From the NCBI RefSeq assembly GCF_902806455.1, contig NZ_CADCWQ010000001.1, forward strand, positions 3,038,001-3,102,000: a stretch of 64,000 nt of DNA, read 5' to 3'. The DNA comes from Virgibacillus doumboii (GTDB lineage: Bacteria; Bacillota; Bacilli; Bacillales; Amphibacillaceae). Within the stretch, counting starts at the first letter, position 1. Each line of letters begins with the position of its first letter. Of the stretch, positions 1-7,843 are shown piece after piece. The position numbers and the translations under genes are program-made. The notes beneath the pieces were generated by a model that saw only the letters and a list, made by a program, of their open reading frames with translations, was not told the DNA's origin and did no database searches.

Positions 1-1029
1 GTCTGCCTGCATCCTGTCTCCGAAGAAACTTCCCGCGATTGCAGCCAACACATAAATTGAAACCGCGATGCCAAGATGATAGATAAAATCAGACATAAAA
101 ACAAATACGATATTCATCAGTATAAGTACACCTATTACCTGGAATAGGAGCTGCAAATTTTTAGCCAGATAGATTCGCCACAATCTATTATGGATTGATT
201 TATCTGATTGAAATGGCTTCTTCGCCCTTTTCGTGTTCTGAAAGATACTGAATGTCTTCTGCCGCTTAAACTTAGTCTGGGATGCCGCCGAAATCAGGAA
301 CATTTTCCATATCTGAAAATCATTCACTTCTGTTACCTTCGACCACTGAACCCGATCGAATATAGAACGTGAAAGCAGGTAATGATTAATTACGATAATC
401 AGCACAAGCTGGGCCAAACCGACAAATGGTGAACCAGTCAATACGCCAACACTATTTATCGCAAGAACAGCCAAAAGCCATCCAACTTTAACCCAGAAAC
501 CCTTTTGAAACAGCACCCATTGCGGAACAGTCAAGATGATTTCATATAATAGAAAAATGGATACATATGCACTAACAATTGATGCGGAAATAGGAGTTAA
601 CAAAATTACCAGACTTGCAGCCGCAACTGATATCAGTAATCGCTTAATCAATTTTTCCAGAAATATATATAACCAGATTCTTCCCCTGCTGTATGGGAGA
701 AGCGTCAACTGGTATTCCGTGCTGGAAAACAATACCCCCGGCTCACGGAAAGACTTGAAAATATAGCGAATCGGCAGAGCGGTCAAAATCAGCCAGAATC
801 CTGCCTCAGCATTCGATTCTATAAATAAGAACTCTTCCTGAAAGCTATCCAGCGCATCGCCAAAGATAAATATGCTTGCAAATACATACCCGCCCAAAAG
901 AACCAAATAAACGGCTGTTATTTTATCAACCATGACTTCCATGGCCATTTTGTTTATTTTTCTCTTTTTACGGAACCGGCTTTTCCGGATAAAATAATAT
1001 GTACTGGCTTCATTTGTTCTCCTAGTCAT
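1..1029 (-). CDS. ABC transporter permease, partial (cut by left edge)
   Basis: The frame is open from an ATG at 1029 to the window edge, giving 343 codons of a multi-spanning hydrophobic protein with no stop. Several membrane segments alternate with basic loops such as RKSRFRKKRK. The start overlaps the last 8 bases of the upstream ATPase gene, which indicates translational coupling. Together they look like a two-gene ABC exporter of the YthP/YthQ or EcsA/EcsB type; that assignment rests on context and general character, not on a signature motif. The C-terminus is missing. Substrate unknown. Confidence 0.75.
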   Translation of the reverse strand, partial: MTRRTNEASTYYFIRKSRFRKKRKINKMAMEVMVDKITAVYLVLLGGYVFASIFIFGDALDSFQEEFLFIESNAEAGFWLILTALPIRYIFKSFREPGVLFSSTEYQLTLLPYSRGRIWLYIFLEKLIKRLLISVAAASLVILLTPISASIVSAYVSIFLLYEIILTVPQWVLFQKGFWVKVGWLLAVLAINSVGVLTGSPFVGLAQLVLIIVINHYLLSRSIFDRVQWSKVTEVNDFQIWKMFLISAASQTKFKRQKTFSIFQNTKRAKKPFQSDKSIHNRLWRIYLAKNLQLLFQVIGVLILMNIVFVFMSDFIYHLGIAVSIYVLAAIAGSFFGDRMQAD

Positions 1030-1720
1030 CGACGGACCTCCGTTTGATTGTCTGAAAATCAGCTATCGGTCCAAGACTTTGTATCTTGCCATGCTGCAAC
1101 ATTATGTGATTTTCAGCAATATCCTTTACCCGTTCAAGCTGGTGGGAGGTCAGTAAAACACTTGTCCCGTTTTGCGCCTTTTCATGAATCAGTTCTTCCA
1201 AATATTCCATAGCGTAAATATCCAGCCCCATAAACGGCTCATCGATCAGCAGAAGAGGTGCATCGGGGAGCAATGCACAGATTGTCTGCACTTTTTGCCG
1301 CATCCCTTTTGAAAGAGCCTCCGGATATTCATCTAATTTATCCTCCAGCTCAAAACCGGGAACCAGCCGATTCAGCAAGTTTTGCATTTTATCTTCCGGA
1401 ATTGCATAACTCATTGCATACAACTGAAAATGCTGCCTAACTGTTAATTCTGTCAAAAGCAACGGTTCTTCCGGCAAATAGGAGATCATTTGTTTAAAGG
1501 AGAGAAAGTCATCATCCTGGCTGTGTGTTTCGTTGATCCAGATTTCACCTTCTGACTTAGCCATAACCCCCATTATCGTTTTAAACAGTGTCGACTTGCC
1601 GGCACCATTATGACCAACAAGCGCTGTTACGGAAGAAGGCTTGATTTCAAATGTAATTCCATCTAGCAGAACGGCCTGATTCATTTCTGTCCGGAGGTTT
1701 TTAACCTGTAACACGTTCAT
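1022..1720 (-). CDS. ABC transporter ATP-binding protein
   Basis: A 232-residue nucleotide-binding domain of normal single-domain length. Visible motifs: Walker A GHNGAGKST (residues 36-44), signature LSKGM (about 136-140), Walker B LLLIDEP (about 156-162) and the switch histidine in TSHQ. It should power the permease encoded immediately downstream, whose start overlaps this stop by 8 bases. A GAGGA-like ribosome site precedes the ATG. The ABC-2-type permease partner and the long C-terminal part point to an exporter like YthP/EcsA. Substrate unknown. Confidence 0.9.
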   Translation of the reverse strand: MNVLQVKNLRTEMNQAVLLDGITFEIKPSSVTALVGHNGAGKSTLFKTIMGVMAKSEGEIWINETHSQDDDFLSFKQMISYLPEEPLLLTELTVRQHFQLYAMSYAIPEDKMQNLLNRLVPGFELEDKLDEYPEALSKGMRQKVQTICALLPDAPLLLIDEPFMGLDIYAMEYLEELIHEKAQNGTSVLLTSHQLERVKDIAENHIMLQHGKIQSLGPIADFQTIKRRSVDD

Positions 1721-1817
1721 ATGTACTCATCCTCGTCTATATCTATATCAATCTTTTATACGTTTGAATATTAGGATTAGTTTCAGTTGTGGGCAGGGAT
1801 ACAAAAACTTATTCGCT

Positions 1818-1882
1818 TAACGCCGATGTTTTTTCAGCATTTGATGTAAATATTCCTTCGACTTTCCTTTAGGATCCAGAAT
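1818..1882 (-). pseudogene. Possible C-terminal remnant of an unidentified protein
   Basis: Directly after the anti-sigma stop, the frame starting ATT CTG GAT CCT reads DPKGKSKEYLHQMLKKHRR and ends in TAA. The charged, helix-like composition looks like the true C-terminus of a protein, but there is no start codon. I read it as the tail of a gene whose body was lost, possibly when the sigma/anti-sigma pair arrived. Parent gene not recognised; chance cannot be excluded. Confidence 0.3.
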
Positions 1883-2788
1883 CTAATCAGAAATCTTAGT
1901 TAATTTTACTGTTATATCCGTTTCTTCCTTAGACCAATTTGAAATATTGATGAATTCACCTTTTTTAACCGAAAAGGTATGAACCTTGGAGTCCTTTATG
2001 TCAATGCTCCGCTTATTTAAGGAATCCTCACTAAAGTTATCAATAGTTGTAAAAACATAAAAGGGAGTTTCTAAATCATTTAATACTTGTATTTCATATG
2101 TTCCTGGTTCAATTTCAATACCAGCTTGATATTTTCCAAACTTGTTATGGAACTTGTAGGTATTATTATTCATGGTTTCTTTTTGAAATTTAGCCGGCAC
2201 TAGTTGTGCATATCCATTTCCTCTTACCGAAATAAGATTATTACTATAAAATTGTTTACCAACGTACTGTTGACCTTCACTTAAATGAATTCCACCGATA
2301 TCAACATTACCTTCAACCGCTGCAATGTCATAGTATCCTGGCATAACATCTTTATGATTCACCTGATACGATTTTAAAATCGATGATTCAAGATTTACTT
2401 TTTCAGCAGGATTATCGTATGTATTTCGATTTTCAAATGTTAAAGGTATTGGCTGAACTCTGTTTATGATGAAATTGTTTGCATAAAATAGGTATCCTCC
2501 TAATAAGAAGCCTAGTATTGAGAATATGACTAAAATCGAACCAGCATTTATTATTTTCCTTTTTTTTATTCTATTTATTAACTGTTTTAAATTATATTCA
2601 GGAAGTTCTTCTACATTATGACTGCTAATAGACATATCATTTTTCATATCATGATACATTTGATTGCAATTTTCACATTCATCTAAGTGATTAATAACCA
2701 GTAAATTACTTTCATTACTTGTAACGTTATCAACATACAACGGTAATAAGTCCTGAATTACTTTACAGCTATTTGTCAAATTCTTCAC
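1883..2788 (-). CDS. Zinc-binding anti-sigma factor, membrane-anchored
   Basis: A 301-residue protein with an N-terminal cytoplasmic zinc-finger (ZAS) domain: the Hx3Cx2C pattern is visible in HLDECENCNQ. Basic residues and one membrane segment follow (about residues 80-105), then a long extracellular domain. It overlaps the 3' end of the upstream ECF sigma gene, the classic cognate arrangement, and should hold that sigma factor at the membrane until a signal releases it. Start choice: the GTG at 2788 is the longest form, but a TTG at 2779 has the better ribosome site (GAGGTGA, 6 bases away) and is more likely. Signal unknown. Confidence 0.85.
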   Translation of the reverse strand: MKNLTNSCKVIQDLLPLYVDNVTSNESNLLVINHLDECENCNQMYHDMKNDMSISSHNVEELPEYNLKQLINRIKKRKIINAGSILVIFSILGFLLGGYLFYANNFIINRVQPIPLTFENRNTYDNPAEKVNLESSILKSYQVNHKDVMPGYYDIAAVEGNVDIGGIHLSEGQQYVGKQFYSNNLISVRGNGYAQLVPAKFQKETMNNNTYKFHNKFGKYQAGIEIEPGTYEIQVLNDLETPFYVFTTIDNFSEDSLNKRSIDIKDSKVHTFSVKKGEFINISNWSKEETDITVKLTKISD

Positions 2789-3272
2789 CTCTCTTTATAA
2801 TTTCTTTCAACTTATGCTTACCTCTATGAAAAGTAACTCTTGCCCAGTTCTCACTCTTAAGGAAAATATCCCCTATCTCTTTAAAACTCAGATCATTAAA
2901 ACTACGAAGAATAATTACTTGATTATACGGCCAATTTAGTTGTTTAATTGATTGCAATAATAGCTGTTCTTGTTCTTTCATTTCCAATACCTTTGGAGGG
3001 GTTGAAAGATCAGCAGCATTTTTATCATTTTCGTTGAACTCACCATATATAGTTGGATTTTTTATTAAATGTTTATAATAAACGTTTTTTCCAATTTGAT
3101 ATAACCACGTTTTTATTGAAGAATTACCTTTAAATCGATGTATTGATTTGTACGCTTGATAAAATGTTTCTTGAACCAGCTCTTCCGCCAACAGTTGTTC
3201 TTTGGTTAGATGAAACAAGTAGTTGTATAATTCCTTGGGATATAGTCTGTATAGTTCAGTGAATTCTTTCAA
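2769..3272 (-). CDS. ECF-type RNA polymerase sigma factor
   Basis: About 167 residues from a TTG at 3272. Region 2 includes LAEELVQETFYQAYKSIHRFKGNSS; the region 4 helix-turn-helix includes LSFKEIGDIFLKSENWARVTFHRG. The TTG is chosen because a strong site (GGGGGGAGGG) lies 6 bases upstream; a further 24 codons are open upstream but lack any ribosome site. The anti-sigma gene overlaps its 3' end. Members of this family redirect polymerase to envelope-stress promoters and usually activate themselves. A 26-bp inverted repeat sits about 60 bp upstream. Confidence 0.88.
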   Translation of the reverse strand: MKEFTELYRLYPKELYNYLFHLTKEQLLAEELVQETFYQAYKSIHRFKGNSSIKTWLYQIGKNVYYKHLIKNPTIYGEFNENDKNAADLSTPPKVLEMKEQEQLLLQSIKQLNWPYNQVIILRSFNDLSFKEIGDIFLKSENWARVTFHRGKHKLKEIIKRGEEFDK

Positions 3273-3334
3273 AATCGCCCTCCCCCCTCGTATTGTTAGT
3301 ACCTTTTTTAAAGCATTCGTTACAAAAATTAAAA

Positions 3335-3360
3335 GATTAGTCACTATTAAGTAACTAATC
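3335..3360. promoter_or_regulatory. Inverted repeat upstream of the ECF sigma gene
   Basis: GATTAGTCAC and GTAACTAATC flank a 6-base spacer; the arms match with one mismatch. It lies between the MMPL terminator and the sigma start, where an operator or promoter element would be expected. Function inferred from position only. Confidence 0.4.
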
Positions 3361-3420
3361 TTCGGCAGATAGTAAAAAATTCCTTCTTAGCAAAATTTTT
3401 AATTGGACAGCTAAATGTAA

Positions 3421-3465
3421 AAAGAGAAAGCAAATCAAAGACATAGCTTTGATTCACTTTCCCAT
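3421..3465 (-). terminator. Rho-independent terminator of the MMPL gene
   Basis: On the minus strand GAAAG and AATCAAAG pair with CTTTGATT and CTTTC across a 6-base loop, with a symmetrical 2-base internal loop, followed by TCTTTTT. It begins about 10 bases after the MMPL stop. Confidence 0.8.
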
Positions 3466-3475
3466 CCTGTCATTT

Positions 3476-5710
3476 CTATTTTCCCTCATTATAGCCTTTC
3501 TCATGGGAGTTCTTCTTCCACAGCTTGCCGGGCCAAAAAGCAAACCTTCCAAGCACAGTTGTAATGGACGGGACAAGTAACGGTCTGACAACAAACGTAT
3601 CCAGCAAAACACCAATTGCCATGACAATGCCGAATTGGACCAAAACCTGGAGCGGCATGACAGCCAGAACCGAAAAAGTTCCCGCCAGAATTAATCCTGC
3701 TGAACTGATTACACCGCTCGTTTGCCCAACGCCTTCCGAAATTGCTTGTTTAAGCGGCATTTTTTTACGATTTTTCCAGATGCTCGACATCATAAAAATA
3801 TTGTAATCCTCACCAAGCGCTACAAGGAAAACAAATGCATATAGAGGAATTAATCCCTGCATGGCTGGTACGTCCAACCCATAATGAATAAGTAACCAGC
3901 CTATTCCCAGAGCAGAAAAGTAAGAAAGCAGAATTGTTACAATTAAATACAACATGGCCGTAATTGATCGCAAGTAGGCAAGTAAAAGGACTGCAATAAT
4001 AATGAGTATCACCGGAATGATGATATTCTGATCCTGCTTTGTAACCTGTCTGGTGTCGTAGAGCGTTGCCGTTTCGCCGCCAATCCAGACATTCCCGTCA
4101 GCATTCGCAATTCCGGCCTCCTGGAGTTTTTTTGCCACAGCGTCTTTTATATCCGGTATCATATGAATCGCTTTTTCCGAGTAAGGATCAATTGCCAGTG
4201 TTAACTCATACGCCTGATAGTCCAGATTTTCTTTCCCGGTTTTTGGATCACTGACGGTTTCTGTAGTATCCATCGAGGCAAGTGCATGCTGAATGGATAC
4301 ATTTTCCCCTTCCGAATCAACAATTACCTGGACAGGGGCAACTTTACCTGGGGGATAGTGGTCCGCAATAACAGCAAACCCTTCCCGTGAAGGCATATCT
4401 TCTGGAAATGAATCAAGCAGCCCATATGTATAAGGTATTTTTGGAACGATCAATGCTGCGGCACCAAGAAAAAGGGTACAGACAACAATAATCAGCCATG
4501 GCCTCTCCGTTACCCACCTGCCGACTGCCTTACTGAACCAGCTCCTTGTTTTCGGATGCCGAACGGGTTTGCCCTTTTTCTCCTCCAATTTCCTTGCCAT
4601 TTCTTCCGTGCGGGGAATAAATGGGAAAAAGGCTGTTCTGCCAAGTAATGCTAAAATGGCTGGCAAGAAAGCAATTACAGCAACTCCCATAATCAATATA
4701 GCCAGACTGAACGGTACGGCAAAACGGTCATAGGAGGCGTATTGTGCAAGGGACAACGTGAATAGTCCAATAAACGTTGTCATCGCACTCATCATGATTG
4801 CTCCACCGGAATGGGCGATCGCTTTTTGCAGTGCAGTATATTTATTAACCTCAAGCTGTAATTCATCACGATATCTGGAAATCAGGAATAAACAATAATC
4901 CGTCCCAGCACCAAATAACAATACAGTCATGATCGATATCGCCTGTGAATCAACCTCTATCCAGCCTTCCCGTGCCATAAATCCAAGCAGTGGACTAATG
5001 ATTCCATAAGCAATCCCAACACTTATAAGCGGCACAACAGCCAATATCGGTGACCGGTACAACACAATTAATAGCACTAACACAAGTACGACTGTTGCGA
5101 TTAATAATGTGATATCCGCCTGACTGAACAATTCGACGGCGTCAGTTTGAATGCCCACCGGACCGGTTAATCGTGTTTGTAATTCATCGGATGAAATCGC
5201 CCCATTAAACGTATTATTCCCAGCTATATTCGCTACATTTTCTTTCAATATACTCATATCCTGCTGCAACTCATCTGTTGACGCAGCTTTTTCAAAAAAC
5301 ACCGGCGTAATGAGTGCCTCTCCGTCATCGGAGGCCATCTGCTTCAGTGCGGCTGCAGGTGCCTTTCCAAGCGGCGGCACAAGTGACTGATGTGTGAGTG
5401 GATTGTCCGTTAACTCCTGATACACCGATTTGACAGTATTATAATCTGAATCCGTTAACCCATCATCACGATGCCACACCATCAGTAACGGAACACCATT
5501 GTTATCAGGAAACTGCTCCTCCATTAAGGCCGCTGCTTCATTCGACATGGCATCTTCAGGCAGCAAATTTTGTGAAGTGGTTGTCTCGCTGTTTACTTGC
5601 GGCCATGCAATTGTCAGAATACCAATAATCAGCACCCAAATCACCGGCGTTGCAAACCGGCTCTTTTTCCCTGCAACTGTTTTTCCCCATTTATATAAAA
5701 AATTGTCCAT
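3476..5710 (-). CDS. MMPL/RND-family membrane transporter (YdfJ-like)
   Basis: About 744 residues with two homologous halves. Each half has a membrane helix, a large extracytoplasmic loop and a bundle of five or six helices, as in the MMPL family. The charged family motifs are visible as GAGTDYCLFLISRYRDEL in the first half and GEDYNIFMMSSI in the second. The family uses the proton gradient to export lipids or hydrophobic drugs. Start: the frame opens with a TTG at 5731, but the ATG at 5710 (MDNFLYKW) has a good AAGGAAG site and is preferred. A TetR gene diverges from it and probably represses it. Substrate unknown. Confidence 0.88.
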   Translation of the reverse strand: MDNFLYKWGKTVAGKKSRFATPVIWVLIIGILTIAWPQVNSETTTSQNLLPEDAMSNEAAALMEEQFPDNNGVPLLMVWHRDDGLTDSDYNTVKSVYQELTDNPLTHQSLVPPLGKAPAAALKQMASDDGEALITPVFFEKAASTDELQQDMSILKENVANIAGNNTFNGAISSDELQTRLTGPVGIQTDAVELFSQADITLLIATVVLVLVLLIVLYRSPILAVVPLISVGIAYGIISPLLGFMAREGWIEVDSQAISIMTVLLFGAGTDYCLFLISRYRDELQLEVNKYTALQKAIAHSGGAIMMSAMTTFIGLFTLSLAQYASYDRFAVPFSLAILIMGVAVIAFLPAILALLGRTAFFPFIPRTEEMARKLEEKKGKPVRHPKTRSWFSKAVGRWVTERPWLIIVVCTLFLGAAALIVPKIPYTYGLLDSFPEDMPSREGFAVIADHYPPGKVAPVQVIVDSEGENVSIQHALASMDTTETVSDPKTGKENLDYQAYELTLAIDPYSEKAIHMIPDIKDAVAKKLQEAGIANADGNVWIGGETATLYDTRQVTKQDQNIIIPVILIIIAVLLLAYLRSITAMLYLIVTILLSYFSALGIGWLLIHYGLDVPAMQGLIPLYAFVFLVALGEDYNIFMMSSIWKNRKKMPLKQAISEGVGQTSGVISSAGLILAGTFSVLAVMPLQVLVQFGIVMAIGVLLDTFVVRPLLVPSITTVLGRFAFWPGKLWKKNSHEKGYNEGK

Positions 5711-5838
5711 CCAATCTTCCTTCCCGTTCAATAAAAACCTGTTGATATTTCATAATTATATATACTGGTTAGTTAATTATCAACTGCCGAGAATTGTATG
5801 GTATAATTTTTAAAAGTAACGACAAGGAGCGAGCCATT
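5711..5838. promoter_or_regulatory. Divergent MMPL/TetR control region
   Basis: The 128-bp region holds the inverted repeat GTTGATA (5741-5747) / TATCAAC (5778-5784) with 30 bases between the arms, and an ACTGGTTAGT segment within. A TATAAT hexamer at 5802-5807 fits the -10 of the rightward tetR promoter. TetR-family repressors commonly bind such shared regions; the exact operator is not resolved. Confidence 0.45.
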
Positions 5839-6477
5839 TTGAAGAGGAAAAACGAACGTCAATTAGGTCGACCACGGGCAAATGACCTAACCCAGCCAAC
5901 AAATGAATTTATTATCCAGACAGCTTCCCGTCTATTCCTGGAAAAAGGATATCCCAATATCTCCGTTGATGATGTTGCGAAAGCGTGCAACGTAACGAAA
6001 GCAACTATCTATTATTACTATGTCAGCAAAGCAGAATTATTTACCGAAACAATGGTCCAAATGATGATTCATATCCAGGAAAAAATGTCCGGCTATTTAC
6101 AGGAAAACCTTCCGTTAAAGGCGCGGCTTATAAAAATAACAAATGCACACCTGCAAGCAACTGTTGATATTGATATGAACGGATTAACAAAAGGAATGGA
6201 AAATGCGTTGTCAGCTGAACAACAGGAACGAATCCAGCAAGCTGAAGGGAATCTGTACCAGGCATTGGAAAGTGTGTTCATCGCGGCAATGGAACAAAAT
6301 GAAATCCGTAAAATAAATCCACGTTTTGCCGTTCATGCATACCTCGCACTTATGAAAACAGGCAATGTCAATCGTGAACAAGATAAACTGTTTCCTTCAA
6401 CAGACGAAACTGCTAATCAGATTGTGGAATTGTTTTGGCATGGAATCAGTCCGAATCATAAAATGGATGAAAACTGA
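5839..6477 (+). CDS. TetR/AcrR-family transcriptional regulator
   Basis: About 212 residues from a TTG at 5839, chosen because AAGGAGCGAG precedes it; the frame stays open to 5794 but without a ribosome site. The N-terminal helix-turn-helix is typical: FIIQTASRLFLEKGYPNIS, then VDDVAKACNVTKATIYYYY and KAELF. The C-terminal ligand domain is divergent as usual. It is transcribed away from the MMPL transporter, so it most likely represses that pump (and itself) until a ligand binds. Ligand unknown. Confidence 0.88.
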   Translation: MKRKNERQLGRPRANDLTQPTNEFIIQTASRLFLEKGYPNISVDDVAKACNVTKATIYYYYVSKAELFTETMVQMMIHIQEKMSGYLQENLPLKARLIKITNAHLQATVDIDMNGLTKGMENALSAEQQERIQQAEGNLYQALESVFIAAMEQNEIRKINPRFAVHAYLALMKTGNVNREQDKLFPSTDETANQIVELFWHGISPNHKMDEN

Positions 6478-6640
6478 TTATGTGTATGGCATGAACAGTT
6501 ATTAGTATTGGAGTATAATTTTTGAAAAGGTCAACAAAATCCAGAGTGGAAAATGATGACCTTTATTATTGTTTTCTGATGAAGAATGTTTATAAAATAC
6601 CGCTATCACTTTTTTATCCATGGACTTGAATCCGCCTGGC

Positions 6641-7486
6641 TTAGTTTGTTTTTTTCTTATTTTCAAGTCTTTCTTTTAAATCCCTGAAATCTTCAACCAC
6701 ATAGGTTAAAGAAGATTGTTCGGCTATCGAAATACCTTTTTGAATAGATTTCTCGGCCTTATCCAATAAATTTGCTTTAATCTGAGCATCCGCAAGCGTG
6801 TACCAGTAGAACCAGGCATTCATTTGTGCCAGTTTATCTTTGTGAAATTTTTCAATAACAGGATAGTATTCAGAAAATAACCCTTCATCAAAAACTAATT
6901 GCTGACCATCCCATGTAAGGACATACACTAGATAAGTGTCGGCGACATACCTTTGCCAGACCGCTAATCCAATCCCATTATTGCTTAGAAGCTCCAACTT
7001 ATGATAAGGAACTTCTGCTATCATTGTTAGAGAATTATTTTGCCATTGGTAAATCCCAAGTTGATTTCCGGCTGATGCACCAATCCTTACACCGAACAAG
7101 TACTCTTTCACCCCATCACCGGTAATATCAGCCAATCCCGAATAATCTAATCCGACACCTTGTATTTCTGCTTCCCATATTTTCTTCCATTCGTCATTGA
7201 CTTTTTTTAAAATAATTGCACCGTGCTGTGATGGAGAAGGTTGTTCCTCCGCTTTCAGTTCATAGGTAAAAATAATTTCTTCGCTTCCGTCATCGTCAAA
7301 ATCATACAGCTGAAGCAGTTCAGTTGAAGCAGGCTGTTCAGGACTTACCAGCGTTGCGTTTGCAGGTATAAACGCATTGATCATTTCGATAAGGTCCTTA
7401 TTGCGTTTTTCTTCGGCACTAGTGGACATTGCGATCAAGTTCAACATCACGGTCATCATTAGGGATAAAAAAATTACTTTTCTCAT
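6641..7486 (-). CDS. Secreted or anchored protein with FG-GAP/VCBS-like repeats
   Basis: A 281-residue protein with an N-terminal signal peptide (MRKVIFLSLMMTVMLNL, likely cleavage near STSAEE). Two acidic loops, DFDDDGSEE and DITGDGVKEY, resemble the calcium-binding blades of FG-GAP/VCBS beta-propellers. The rest alternates tryptophan-rich strands, and the last 60 residues are helical (DLKERLENKKK). No catalytic motif was seen, and it stands alone between tetR and the VWA operon. Probably an envelope-associated surface protein; function not recognised. Confidence 0.7.
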   Translation of the reverse strand: MRKVIFLSLMMTVMLNLIAMSTSAEEKRNKDLIEMINAFIPANATLVSPEQPASTELLQLYDFDDDGSEEIIFTYELKAEEQPSPSQHGAIILKKVNDEWKKIWEAEIQGVGLDYSGLADITGDGVKEYLFGVRIGASAGNQLGIYQWQNNSLTMIAEVPYHKLELLSNNGIGLAVWQRYVADTYLVYVLTWDGQQLVFDEGLFSEYYPVIEKFHKDKLAQMNAWFYWYTLADAQIKANLLDKAEKSIQKGISIAEQSSLTYVVEDFRDLKERLENKKKTN

Positions 7487-7673
7487 CTATAATCCCCTTT
7501 CCTGAAATATCATGGATTATTGTTCCCTATATTGCGTCGGATATTGGTTGTTATTATTTGCAATGTATAGACCAAAAATTAAACATGATTAGAAAAACCT
7601 TTTAAAAAGTTTTGAATTACAGTTTCTAAGATCATCCCATACTATTGCCTAGTGCGGAATGCGATTCTCTTAT

Positions 7674-7843
7674 TTATTCCATACTCTCCTGTAAATCAAT
7701 CATTTCTTCAGCAAGAAGTCTTATTCGCCTATCAACATCTTTATCAATAATTTCATTCAAATCATTAAACGAATCATTATGAAAAAATATTTTATTGAAT
7801 GGCACCAGCCCTTTGGATAGAAAGCAGATAAGTCAATCAACAT
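7674..7843 (-). pseudogene. Small downstream ORF with an apparent frameshift
   Basis: The ATG at 7843 follows the TAA of the last VWA gene directly and has GGAGG inside that gene, 7 bases away. This frame reads MLIDLSAFYPKGWCHS and stops at 7757. A second frame, from about 7805 to the TAA at 7674, encodes 43 residues of normal-looking protein (NEIIDKDVDRRIRLLAEEM). Joining them by one shift gives a plausible 57-residue acidic helical protein. Either a recent frameshift, a programmed shift or chance; I favour a broken small gene. The region 7487-7673 beyond it shows nothing else. Confidence 0.35.

Noticed and set aside
6525..6564. AAAAGGTCA / TGACCTTT as tetR terminator
   Set aside because: The loop is 23 bases and the following T run is broken; too weak to call.
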